From Erythrobasidium yunnanense (taxonomy: Eukaryota > Basidiomycota > Cystobasidiomycetes > Erythrobasidiales > Erythrobasidiaceae), in assembly GCA_001600175.1 (NCBI GenBank), contig BCJC01000002.1, positions 2,763,111 to 2,827,110 of the forward strand: a stretch of 64,000 nt of DNA, read 5' to 3'. Every line of letters begins with the position of its first letter. Positions within the stretch are counted from its first letter, which is position 1. Of the stretch, positions 8,035 to 18,155 are shown piece after piece. Under the pieces are notes generated by a model, which saw only the letters and a list, made by a program, of their open reading frames with translations, was not told the DNA's origin and did no database searches. Made by a program: the position numbers and the translations under genes.

Positions 8035-10423
8035 ATGGGCAAACCAGAGGAGATCGCCGGTCTCGTAAATCTGGCCAGCCAGCAGCCGGATCCTATCGCT
8101 TTTCTAGTACACGTTCTAGAAGACCAACGCTTGCCTGAACAAGGAAGACTCTTCTACTCGCAGATCTATACTGGCTTGGTGCTGCATACCATGTGAGTCA
8201 CCCCCGTAGCCACTTCACGACGTATATTCGGGACACTGATTTATGTGCGTATCTTCGCTAGAATCGTCATCGGCGTATCAGTCGCTACCTACATTCGTTT
8301 CAAGCGAGGCCATCTATGGTTTACGCGAGCTCAGCAAAACAAAACCCGCCTCAATGCCACCGTACTATGCATGATGTAAGCAGCACACTTTCTAATCCGG
8401 GCGTTCTTCCTCTCGATTACGATGTTGATGCGGTGTCGCTTTATTAGCTTCGCGGGCTTGTATTCATGCTTGGCGATCGGATACTCGGCTCTAGCTCTCT
8501 ACCAGCAGAATCAAAGAAGATACATCAACGGCAGCGCAACCTTCGAGCTCAGCGCGTAAGCTTCTGGAATCGAAATAAGTGGGAGACGTGTCGCTAATAT
8601 ACCTCAATGTTTCGGCAGATTCGGAGCTGTCTCATTCTGCGTTAGTGTCATATGTTTCACGTATCATCAGAACTTGCCGGTGGTGAGCAAACATAGACAT
8701 TGTTTGGCGTAGCTGTAGATGCTGAAGAAAGTAACACAGGGCTTCGATGCATACTTCATACGCCGCTTCTTCGGCCAAGGAAGAGCCGCTACGGATAGAC
8801 ATGTTTTCGACCTTCCTCTATTCGGCATATGGCTCGTCTTGTCCCTCGCCGGAAGCATGGTGGTAAGCCCGAAACCTGCATTAGATACCCAGTAAAGCAC
8901 GCTGACTTCGTGTTGATTATTATTCAGGCTCCAGTCATATACGATTACTGGCTTCGAAACGTGGACGCTACCTTGGTATCGATGATTCAGTACTTGAACC
9001 GAGATGAAGTCCGCGCTCTAGGATTAGCAGCCTTGCCTGGTCTACAGCAGCTTACAGCCGATCTAGTCGTCCAACTGGATAATGCTCATTCTGCCTTCAA
9101 GGCACAAATACTCGTCTACATGGGTCATTGTTCGCTCTTCTTCCTCATCTTGGTACCCGTATCTTGGCAGCTTTTGCGCTTACTAGATCAGCAGATAGCG
9201 AGCTTGGTGAGCTAAAACACCTTCTTGACCATACCGAGCGCGACCGATACTGATGGTCTACCCTATCTAGCATCGTGCCGCCGAAGACTTCTTCAGACTA
9301 GGTAGCCGAATGGACGCGAATGCAGACAAACCCCAATTCGATCCGAGCAAGAGCACAATAGCAAAGTATGCCACCGGAGCAGGCGCGCAGGTTGCACGCC
9401 CACGGCCGCAGATGCACTACCCCGCGCCGGTTGCGAACGCTGTAGGGCCAACTACGAGCGTTACATGCCATAACTGTCATACGGAAGTAGCCGTTGCTGT
9501 TCGTTTCGAGAACGTGGATCTAGCAGAGAAGGAAGGAAAGGGCATGCAGGCTGTACAGCCGACTCAGCCTGTCCTCAAGCCAAGATTCAGACCGCCGGAA
9601 ATACCGCTAGGAGCAGACTTTCCCTTGACAAGAGCTAAGAAGCTGGAGAAGGTTAGAAGGGAGCTGCTGGCTTATTCTATTCTGGCAGCGGGAGGAGTTG
9701 GCGCCTTCGTTATCGGGACTGGTAAGTATATCAACTCTATCAAATCCAAAGGCAACAGTATGCTGACAATCACCAATAGCTGTATCGTACACGAAGGTGT
9801 CTGCCTGGACAACCGGAGAATCAATTGTTAACTTCTACACGATTTGCCTTTGGCACTTCTGTGTGCCCGCTCTACCTGCTGTTGCGGCATACATATATCT
9901 TTCCGTCAACCTTCCCAATCAGTACATCGGCAGTGCTCCCAGCACGCCAGACAGTCGGGCTTCTACCTTCCCTCGAAGTGACAAATCCTTCAAGACTCGC
10001 AGATCGCTTCTTGGAGGCAAAGCGCCCTCCGAAGAGCCGAAATCTGCTATGGAGCAAGGCCTGCTTCCGCCAGCACCGACGCGCAGAACACAGCCTACCT
10101 TCCCTCGAGCTCCATCTACCGTTTCTTTGGGAATGAGCACCAACCGATCAACGACAGAAGGTGGCTATGAGATGGATCGAATGACAGAGTCATCGAGCGT
10201 CTACATACCTCCTGTACCACCGCTCGTCAAGCCATACAGCGCAGTCAGCAAATGGGTTGGCGAGACAACCTCAGCTCAGGAGCATTTGAGGGAGACTAGA
10301 CTGAAGATACCTCATCCTGTAGCTACATCACAATCTCGCAGAAGTCACAGAAGTAAAAGTAGGGGAAGATCGGTCGGGCCGGCTCACCCAACCCAGAGCT
10401 GGCTAGAGATCGAGGAGGACTAG
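8035..10423 (+). CDS. Seven-transmembrane fungal protein of unknown family
   Basis: Eight exons (8035-8192, 8262-8375, 8448-8555, 8619-8682, 8740-8862, 8928-9206, 9271-9721, 9780-10423) give 646 residues. Seven hydrophobic segments are visible: around TGLVLHTIIVIGVSVATYI, VLCMIFAGLYSCLAIGYSAL, FGAVSFCVSVICFTYH, FGIWLVLSLAGSMVAPVI, GHCSLFFLILVPVSWQLL, AYSILAAGGVGAFVIGTAV and FYTICLWHFCVPALPAVAAY. Between segments 5 and 6 lies a loop of about 130 residues with a CxNCH motif. The last 180 residues are Ser/Arg/Pro-rich, likely cytosolic and phosphorylated, with an SRRSHRSKSRGRS stretch near the end. The plan of seven segments plus a long tail resembles a receptor, but no GPCR or sensor signature is recognised. 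All introns except those at 8683-8739 and 8863-8927 sit inside or next to membrane segments. Function unknown. Confidence 0.8.
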
Positions 10424-10586
10424 AGATTTCGTGACATGTATATTATAGTTCAGCATTATCTTGTCTACAATCTCCCTGCCTTCGTTCGTATGCGCGTGCA
10501 GCCGAGAAGAGCGCTTTGCCGTACGAAGCTTATACACTACTCCCTTTCCGGCTAGCTCGATCCTATCGCTGCTCCTGAAAGACAGC

Positions 10587-12831
10587 TTATATGCCGTACA
10601 TAGCTCTCTCGGCCCGACGCTCCGCAGCTCTGGCCAGATACTTGTTCAGTTCAGTATCTTCTTGCGAGGCACTGCGAGGGGCTTGTCAGTCCTGACTGTA
10701 AGGCTACATAAGGGACTCACCCGCCAAGACCAGGAATACCAGCACCCATACCACCTGGAGCTGTGGGCATCTGAAATAACAAGTATTAGCATCCGCCAGC
10801 AAACACTTAAGGGCAAAGCACGGCTTACCATTCCGGGATAGCGCTGGCCCATAGGATTGTATGGATTGCCCATCATGGGTCCGCCTCTCATGTTGCCGCC
10901 CATACCACCTCCCGCGCCAGGCATGCTGCCCATGAGTTGCATCGCCAGCATCTAGCAGAGGGTAAGCAATAGCACTTCAACGAGCCAGTCGGAAGTCGGA
11001 TATAGCTTACAGCTGTGATCATACGTTCCATAGAGCTTCCACCGCCGCCTCCTCCTCCCCCGCCTGAACCTCCGTCTCCTCCAGCTGGCGGCATCTGCAG
11101 AGTTGAGTCAGTAGAGCACTTGATGCGTCCCGCTAAAGCCTCACCAATAGACTCCACATCATCTCTTGAGGATCACGCTGGTACCATCGGTTGCCGGAAG
11201 CGCCAACACCTCCTAGGACGTAGTTCTTTACTCCAGCATCCATCGGCTTGCCATCCTCCTTGGTACCATCCGGTCGAGCTACAGTACGCTCTGGCTCAGC
11301 GAACAATACTTTCAGAATATACATGAAGGCACTCACTCTTTCCTGTAGTTCCGAAGATATCGATCTGCTCTCTGGCGCTCTCTTCAGCCTCGCTGGGTTT
11401 CAGGTTCTTTTCCGGCAGAGCAGTGACACCGGCTTCTTCAGCTGCATCTGCAGGCCTGACGAAAAGTTGTCCTTCTTGAGGCTTTGCTGCACCTTGACGA
11501 ATGACATTGCTTCTTGTCAGAGTCGCAATATCGTCATCTCGCCTGAGCAGGTATGGGAAGAGAGATTCTCCTCTGCGGTTGGTTGCAGGAAGCCCATAAA
11601 TCAGGTTGAGAAGAGCAATTACATATATGGCTGCCGCACAGAACTGCAGCTGAAGTTCAACACCTCGGGAAAAATAGTCAGTGCCCCTAAAACAGCTCAT
11701 TGCTGTCAGCTCGGGCAGGGCTATAGAGAACGACACTCACATCCAGATCTGTATACCTCCAATGACGGCTGCTGAGTGAGCATTTCGCTTGAAGCGGAGC
11801 CTTTTCCGCTCATATGACAGCAGAAGAATAATGAAAACGCAGATCCAGACATTGTAGATGATATTGAGACCCAGTGCTAGAGCGCCGCTGTATCAAGATA
11901 TTGCAGTCAGCGAGAGATGCTTTTTTATTAATATGAGAGTTCTTACTGTTTAGGCAGCTCGCTGCCGTTGTAGAACAAGCAAGTAGCGGACACATTGCGG
12001 CCGGGTCGCGTCTCAGTAAGAGCTCGAGCATTGAGAGTATGTCGAGGCAGAGGTGGTGCCGGTGTTGGCTTGATGCTCGGCATAGCTGTAGGCGTAGCGT
12101 AAGCATCGCGTAATGACCGTGCCCAAGGTACTAGGTTTTCGTCTTCCGGATTCTCTGGGCATTCGTCGTAGTCTGGATCGCAAGCCGCTGTCGAAGTAGT
12201 GCTGCTTGCTTTGCCTTTCTTCCCACCGGTCTTTTCTGCCTTGGCGGAGGAGGTTGTTGTCACGATAGGCTCTCCGTCCGGCCCGACTGTTGTCCACACT
12301 CCTAGCGAGCCAGTAACCTGGCCAGTCGAGGTAGACTTGGGTCTGCCAGTAGTGACGAATGTAGAGCCACCTCGTGTCGTAGTCCAGCTTGTGTAGCTTG
12401 TCCAGTCGCGGGTGATCTTGGTGTTGAGTCTCGAGATACTTGTCGTGGAGACGATAGGGTATTCTGAAGTATATGAACCATTTCCATTGACAGGTGCGCT
12501 ATCACCAGATGCTGATGCGCGGACCGATCTAGGCAAGCAGACATATCAGCAACCTACGCGCACAGGTAGTAAAGACTACTTACTGCGAGATGATCCAGAT
12601 TTGAATTATGAAAGCGTATGTAAAGACCAAGAAGCTGAGCGCTGTGACAGTAGTGTTTCTCCAGGATGGAGGTGGAGCTTTAGGATCAGGATCCGGCTTC
12701 TTTTTGGCGCTGAAGAAGTCGACAACGTGATCTTTGACCTCGTCTCCGACTCGGGCAGTGAGGGAAGGTTTCGAGGGATCGGCTTTCGCCTTGTCTTTGT
12801 TTGCATTGCGGTTGAAAGGCCAGAATGACAT
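10587..12831 (-). CDS. Membrane protein with Gly/Met-rich C-terminus, unknown family
   Basis: Nine exons (12831-12584, 12528-11947, 11887-11741, 11686-11337, 11308-11145, 11094-11011, 10951-10829, 10770-10721, 10671-10587) give 610 residues. It starts MSFWPFNRNANKDKAKADPS. The first membrane segment is TALSFLVFTYAFIIQIWIIS (about residues 64-82), followed by a Ser/Thr-rich lumenal or extracellular region of about 190 residues. Three more segments follow: IIYNVWICVFIILLLSY, AAVIGGIQIWM, and FCAAAIYVIALLNLIYGL. The C-terminal half is hydrophilic (RWYQRDPQEMMWSLL) and then Gly-rich, with a run of nine Gly plus MGGNMRGGPMMGNPYNPMGQ, and ends AERRAERAMYGI. Exons 6, 7 and 8 all begin exactly with ATG and encode the Gly/Met-rich part, which suggests exon-wise expansion. 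No family is recognised. It is convergent with the seven-segment gene, 164 bp away. Confidence 0.75.
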
Positions 12832-13406
12832 TCTTGATTCAGATAAAGGTATATAAAGTGCGTATACTGCTGTGTGCGCTGTTAGATATGTAATGTGATG
12901 ATAGAGAAAGTGGTATGGGGCTGATTTCGGACAACTCCCGCGTGCAGGAGATCCAGAATTGGGATATGTGGGTAGCAGGCACCGGTAGTATACGACAAGG
13001 GTGTTGTTGATAGCCAAGAGCGCTACCAGTCTCGAGGAGGGTCAGGCCAGGAAATGTCTTCAAACAGGTTAGACGTTAGCACCGCTTCGAAGGCTTAGGA
13101 AGCAGGTGATCAGCTTCTTAGTTCAGGAGGAGAGCGTCTGCAGGCGAATGAGCGCTTATAGCTTTGTTCCCCCTCCGTAGCGATAGACGATAGATCACTT
13201 CCAGGTTCCGCCGATTCTCCTTGCCCAGGCCGGTCTCGCTGGCTTCCTAATGTTGTTACACTACTGTACAGCTTGATGCTCCGACCCATCTCTCTATTTC
13301 CACCAGCCCTTGCGCTAGCTTATTGCTCTGGGTCATCGTAGCCAGTCAAGTCCTTGTTCCGTTCGCGGTTGGGCACTGTTCGCATGCCGCTTCAGCCATA
13401 CATCTA
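12832..13406. other. Intergenic
   Basis: Upstream of the Gly/Met-rich membrane protein gene and downstream of the complex I gene. No credible gene, repeat or RNA seen. Confidence 0.4.
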
Positions 13407-13727
13407 CTAGCGATTGCTCAACTGCGTACATGGGAAAGTTGTAGGGATTCGCGGCGCTGGCGTCCAGCCGAAGTAGGTCTTTCGAATAGGCGGGACGACG
13501 ACGACTGAGATAGGGCCTGGAAGAGCGCATTGCGACAATAGATAGTCGGTATTGTCAGTGAATGATAGCTTTCTGCCGCAGAAGCTGCCGCAATCTGGCT
13601 GGCCCAGCTCACCGACTGCTCCGACACAAATGCTGTAAAAGATGACTGGATTCTCGTGCGCTTGTCGCTGCATGTAGCGGTAGACATTGCGGAAGGGCGA
13701 TGTGAAAGCTCCAGCGATGCTCGCCAT
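13407..13727 (-). CDS. Mitochondrial complex I 9.5 kDa subunit (Neurospora NUO-9.5 type)
   Basis: Two exons (13727-13613, 13516-13407) give 74 residues, the usual length for this subunit. The sequence shows MASIAGAFTSPFRNVYRYMQ, HENPVIFYSICVGAVGPISV and VVVPPIRKTYFGWTPAPRIP, then PTTFP. The order (short amphipathic N-terminus, HExPxIFYS, one hydrophobic segment, VPPIR, Pro-rich tail) matches the Neurospora 9.5 kDa subunit of NADH:ubiquinone oxidoreductase, an inner-membrane accessory protein. The last residues (CTQLSNR) are less conserved; a further small 3' exon cannot be excluded. Confidence 0.8.
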   Translation of the reverse strand: MASIAGAFTSPFRNVYRYMQRQAHENPVIFYSICVGAVGELGQPDCGSFCGRKLSFTDNTDYLLSQCALPGPISVVVVPPIRKTYFGWTPAPRIPTTFPCTQLSNR

Positions 13728-14386
13728 GGTGGACTTGCGAGGTTTGAGTGGATGTGTACAGAGACGAAAGACGAAACCAGCCCTTGACTTTCGGTCGACT
13801 CGTCAAAGTGATTTTGAGACTAATGCTGTGGTTTCTGCTGGCTCGTATATTCTGATGCTCCTTCAACGTTACGATTCTCGAGAAGACATGACTGCTGAAA
13901 CCCGTTCGATGCCGTCTGGGTCAGGCTGATTGCTTTCCATTTACCTCTATCTTTCCTCTTCTGTCCTCCACCTCATCCAATCATCAGCCTTCCCTCTTCT
14001 GCGATTCTTACTTCCGACTCCTCCTGATCTCACCTCGAACCCTCTGCGCAAAAGTCTCCCTTCTGTCGCCAGCGTTACCTGCTTAAACAATGTAGTGATC
14101 CCTTCATTATATCCTCGCAGCAAAAGTGGATGCGATACTTGATATGAAGGGCTCGGACGGTAACCTTGATGCTCGTCAAGGTTCCGGACCCGTACATGGG
14201 TACGAGGTACCTTGAAAGCACGGAAACAGACCTTAAAGATTAAGACTCCCCTCTCAGCTCTTTCTTCATACTGCTTCATCCGAACTACTCTTCGCATTTC
14301 AGAGTGAGTCCTCATCTGTTTAGGCTGGCTGGTTGTAAGCTGATATCTTGTAAGACCTCTTACCCGCATCACACTCCTCACGAATC
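13728..14386. promoter_or_regulatory. Divergent intergenic region, complex I subunit versus thaumatin-like gene
   Basis: 659 bp between opposite start codons. Pyrimidine-rich tracts (ttacctctatctttcctctt near 13940) and an internal near-palindrome (gggtacgaggtacc near 14198) are visible. No gene seen. Confidence 0.4.
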
Positions 14387-15227
14387 ATGCTGGCATTATT
14401 CACTATCGCAAGTCTTGCTCTGGCAATGACAGCCGAAGCTGCACCTGGTCTTAGTCTGCACAAGCGAGCTGGAGGGCATAGAATCGAGATCACCAACAAG
14501 TGCAGCAAGGAGATCAGGCCTATGTGAGTGCAGACTGTCCGTAAGTGTATGACTAAGCTTGGTGTTGATGGCCTTTATCGGAATGTCAGGATCAAGGGCC
14601 TTCCGTCTGGAGTACAGTGCGCTAGTCTCCCTCTATACTTTCATGACTAAGGGTACTGACGTATGCCGCTTGACCACTGTAGGCAAGCACCACTGGCACC
14701 TGGAGCAATGCAGCCATATACAGGTAGGGCGCCCTCAAAGCGTAGTATGCTTGACTTGCTAATGTCGAGCATATGTACAGCTCCCGACGATTGGATCAGC
14801 TCAAGGGTGTGGGCGCAGACAGACAAGTGCAACGCTGCTACAGACTCAGACACCGATGGCAAGGTGAGCAATCGACATCGAAGGAAAGCGCGTTCCGATC
14901 TTCCCTGACATTCCGTTGGCAAACACATCATAGAACTGCATCTTTGCCGAGTGTACTCTCGTCAACAAGCCGCACAATGGGGAGAAAGTGCCGTTTGGCA
15001 ACTGGAATAACTGCAATCTCTCCAACATCAACTGGAACGACGACAATAAAGGCCTGTGGAAGTACAATATCAAAATGAGTTACGGTGTGGGGGGCGTGAA
15101 GGTATGCGACTCGGCCACTGCAGTCGGATGCACATGGCGCGATCAGATGTACTGCTCTACCTGCGAGAGTCAAGACTACAACGATCTAAATGCCGTCCTC
15201 AAGATCGAGTTTAGCAACTGCGCTTAG
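14387..15227 (+). CDS. Secreted thaumatin-like (PR-5-like) protein
   Basis: Five exons (14387-14523, 14590-14611, 14683-14723, 14770-14863, 14934-15227) give 195 residues. The signal peptide is MLALFTIASLALAMTAEAAP, followed by SLHKR, a likely Kex2 site. The mature protein starts IEITNKCSKEIRPMI and contains SSRVWAQTDKC, NCIFAECTLVNKP, FGNWNNCNLSNINWND and KYNIKMSYGVGGVKVC, with about ten Cys. The order ITNxC, then RxWxxTxC, then a DxYxVS-like block resembles thaumatin-like proteins, which bind or hydrolyse beta-glucans. The match is by pattern only, and the canonical acidic-cleft residues are not all clear. The donor and acceptor of exon 3 to 4 were chosen to keep frame. A secreted Cys-rich effector of another fold is the main alternative. 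Confidence 0.6.
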
Positions 15228-15416
15228 GTGCTATTATATGCCTGTCCCATACAGAGCTGGACTCTAACGGCGGGTCTTTATACCCATCTGCAATTTTATG
15301 ATCTATACATCTGCATCATTTGTTCTTGAGCGCCTTTCAATTGTAGCAACAGACAATACCCTGGTTACACAGTACTTATGAATTCCAGTCTTATTAACGA
15401 CACCAAGGACGCTCAT

Positions 15417-16365
15417 CTACGGGCCCTCTAGCGCTTTCTTGAGGCTCTTGATATCGGTCTCGTACTCGATCAGCTTAGCCCGCCACGACTCGAGCTCCGT
15501 GACAATTATGTTCCTTGCAGTATCTAGCCTCTCTCCCTCTTTGGCTTCTGTCTCTTCTGAGAGTTCGCCAAATGCGCCGCCGTTATGAGGCGAAATGGGG
15601 GAGAGGAAAGCCTGTTGAGGCAGCCTGGAGGCTTTGGGACTGATGAACAACATTGCTGCGAGTCAGTGCAAGCAATCTTGAACAACGGAATAATCTCTTA
15701 CAGCGGAGTTGGCGCGTGCTGCATGGTAATATTGTATAGAGCCTCGGTAGGATCGTTAAAGACGACTTCATCATACTGCCAAGAGTGAACAGGCACCACA
15801 TCAAGGCTCGGAGTGCCATCTGGTCCTCGAGGAATCTCAGGTGCAGCTTGCATGATCCCATCTTTGATCGTCCATGGATGCAGCTTCAGCAGATGTTGGA
15901 CGGTAAGGACCTTCTCGTTCGCTTCCGTGATGAAGTAGATCTTGATCTGTATCTCAAACTCTCCCCATCCTGTCTCGGTGACTTCGAAAGGCGGTTTGTC
16001 GACGACTGCGGAAGTACAAGGTTCAGCTTACTTTACCTCAGATTCAAGTTCGCCGCACCTCTCAACGGATTTGGAATGGTCTCGTGTAGCTTGAACGAGA
16101 CTTTCTTGATGAAGTATCCCAGATCATCGTATCCTCCAACCTGCTGGATCTCACCGCGCTTTCCAGGCGGTGGGGATGCTGCAGATCTGACCGCGACTGT
16201 CCATCGATGCGTATGGTCTGGATTTGTGCGCTCGCTAGGATTCAGAAAGACGGCCGTGTTTCCATAGACGATAGGGCGATGAACCGCGATACCCTGCAGA
16301 GTTCAGCGTTAGTAACAGCACTGCTTAAGACTCTATAATCTTGCCTTGATCCGTCTCTGAGCCAT
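15417..16365 (-). CDS. YAF9: YEATS-domain protein Yaf9/GAS41 (NuA4 and SWR1 subunit)
   Basis: Four exons (16365-16345, 16293-16059, 16005-15702, 15639-15417) give 260 residues. Exon 1 encodes only MAQRRIK; then [88 protein letters not shown] and [16 protein letters not shown]. This is the complete YEATS fold, followed by a C-terminal helix ([20 protein letters not shown]) that forms the coiled coil in Yaf9. Yaf9 reads acylated histone H3 and serves the NuA4 acetyltransferase and the SWR1 H2A.Z exchange complex in the nucleus. The first intron (16294-16344) starts GCAAG, a GC-AG intron with otherwise perfect donor consensus. It overlaps nothing; the cyclin gene starts 149 bp away on the other strand, so the two may share a promoter. 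Confidence 0.93.
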
Positions 16366-16513
16366 CCATGAATCCACCCAAGTATCGCCTTGAAGTCAAG
16401 CCGCGACTATCATTTGCAACGAAACATGGCCATGGAGGATGTAGCCAGCTCATTGCGAAGATACAAGCCCTAGTACGCAGAATACGAGAAATCATAACGC
16501 TACGCTGAGACAG

Positions 16514-17898
16514 ATGGCCATTCTCTACAGCTTCGCGCCGCCAGAAGTCGCCTACCTCGTCCAGCTGAATGCCGGCAAGCTTACCCCAGCAAGAGTAGAA
16601 GCTAACAGACAGCTGGCATGTGGTCTCATCGATAGGATTGGCGCAAGACTGGGCTTGTTCGTTGCAAGCGTCTAGTCTGGCCGAGCTTTCGCAAACTAAC
16701 GAAAGTCTGTCCTGTGTAGCCCCCGGCGTACTATCGCAACTGCTCAGGTTCTATACCATCGCTTTCACCTCTTCTTCCCGCTCAGAGACTTCGCAGTGCA
16801 GGTATGTAGAACTCAGATGTCGGCAAGCCTACAGGCCAAGCTGAGTTCAACTTCGCAGGACATAGCTATCTCGACATTACTAGTATCTTCAAAGCTAGAA
16901 GATACTCTAAAGAAACTTCGCGAGATTCAAGTCGCAGCTTTCCAGGTCAAAGCAGCGGAAGAAGGTCTGGCAAGTCTAGCAGAGCCGGATCAGCAGGTCC
17001 TAGAAGCAGACAGGGCTAGGCTCATAGGTGTAGAACGTCTAATACTGGAAACGATATCCTTCAACTTCAATCTACGCTCAACGGCTGCCTATGCAACCCG
17101 TGCTTCGAAATCCAACTCTTCGCAAAACAGAGATGTTTTCGCATATGTCATCAAACTTGGCTCCTTCCTTGGTGGTGAGCCGGTCTTCTCGCTGTTAACT
17201 CGCTCGATAACAGGCTAAACCATGTGTCAATACAGCCAGCAAAGACTACGTGAAAAGGGCCTTCCGGATGGCCATCGATGCTCATCGCACTCTCTTACCT
17301 TTATCATATCCTCCACATGCGATAGCCGCTGCATGCCTTTATCTTACAAGTTTCTTGACTTCCGAAGAGCTCGAAGGTGGCAGCCCTTCTTTCCAGGCAG
17401 GGTGGGCAGAGAGCATACGTTGCGAGCTGGAAGACGTAGAAGGTGAGCCAGATGCTACTCACTGCTCCTGGACGCTGCTAAGTTCGTTCGTTGCTAGACA
17501 TCTGCCACGGCATTTTGGATCTTATGCTTGCAGTCGGGCCATCTGCTATAAAGACGTCTCCTTCTGAGTTCTCGCTTTTCCAATCACCACGAGAGACAGC
17601 AGTGTCAAACATGCATACCGGCACCGTGTTAGCCTCCGAGTTAACACACATCAAGATCCGCTTGCGCGACAACGCATCCAAGCGGAAAGCGGACGTGGAG
17701 GGCGAAGACACGGCCATGCAAGACGATGCGTCTCAAAGCGGGAAAAGAATGCGTATGGATAGCGGTGGCAGACTGCCAAGTGAAGTGGGAGCAACACCCG
17801 GCACGCCGACTGCCAAGATTGCACCGGAAGAAAGGCTTGAGGAAGATAGACGCATGCTGGGCAGAGACGATGTGACCGTGAGATTCTTATGGGAATAG
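16514..17898 (+). CDS. CTK2: CTD kinase cyclin subunit (Ctk2/cyclin K-like)
   Basis: Five exons (16514-16656, 16706-16801, 16846-17174, 17236-17442, 17498-17898) give 391 residues. The first cyclin box shows NRQLACGLIDRIGARLG, GVLSQLLRFYTIAF and DIAISTLLVSSKLEDTLKKL; the second shows SKDYVKRAFRMAIDAHRTLL and YPPHAIAAACLYLTSFL. The LVSSKLEDTLKKLR block is typical of Ctk2 and cyclin K. Such cyclins activate Ctk1/Cdk12-type kinases that phosphorylate Ser2 of the RNA polymerase II tail. The C-terminus is charged and ends DDVTVRFLWE. The first intron (16657-16705) is short, with a clear branch site (aaactaac) close to its acceptor. It is divergent from YAF9. Confidence 0.85.
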
Positions 17899-18155
17899 TA
17901 CGCGTTCTATGTTGGGAAGGCAAGAGTATGGAGCCTGAATCTCAGCTGACTATAAGTTGAACCGTGCGCGAAAGTATGCAATGCCAAGAAAGTCGAAGGA
18001 TCGGAATGAAGAATATGGTACATGACGCATCTATGGCCCTTGCTCCATGCTAAATGAATGCACAAGGGTGCCAGAAGCTGGAGTAGTCTCGAACAGCTTC
18101 CAGGCCCTTTCACCCGGAACGACTAAGCCAGATGATTCTTCGAAACGACGGTCGA

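Noticed and set aside
11015-11326. Poly-proline open frame on the + strand
   Set aside because: It is the antisense reading of the poly-Gly exon of the membrane protein gene and crosses its introns.
12013-12396. Overlapping frames on both strands inside the second exon of the Gly/Met-rich membrane protein
   Set aside because: They are alternative frames of a single exon whose spliced frame is continuous on both sides.
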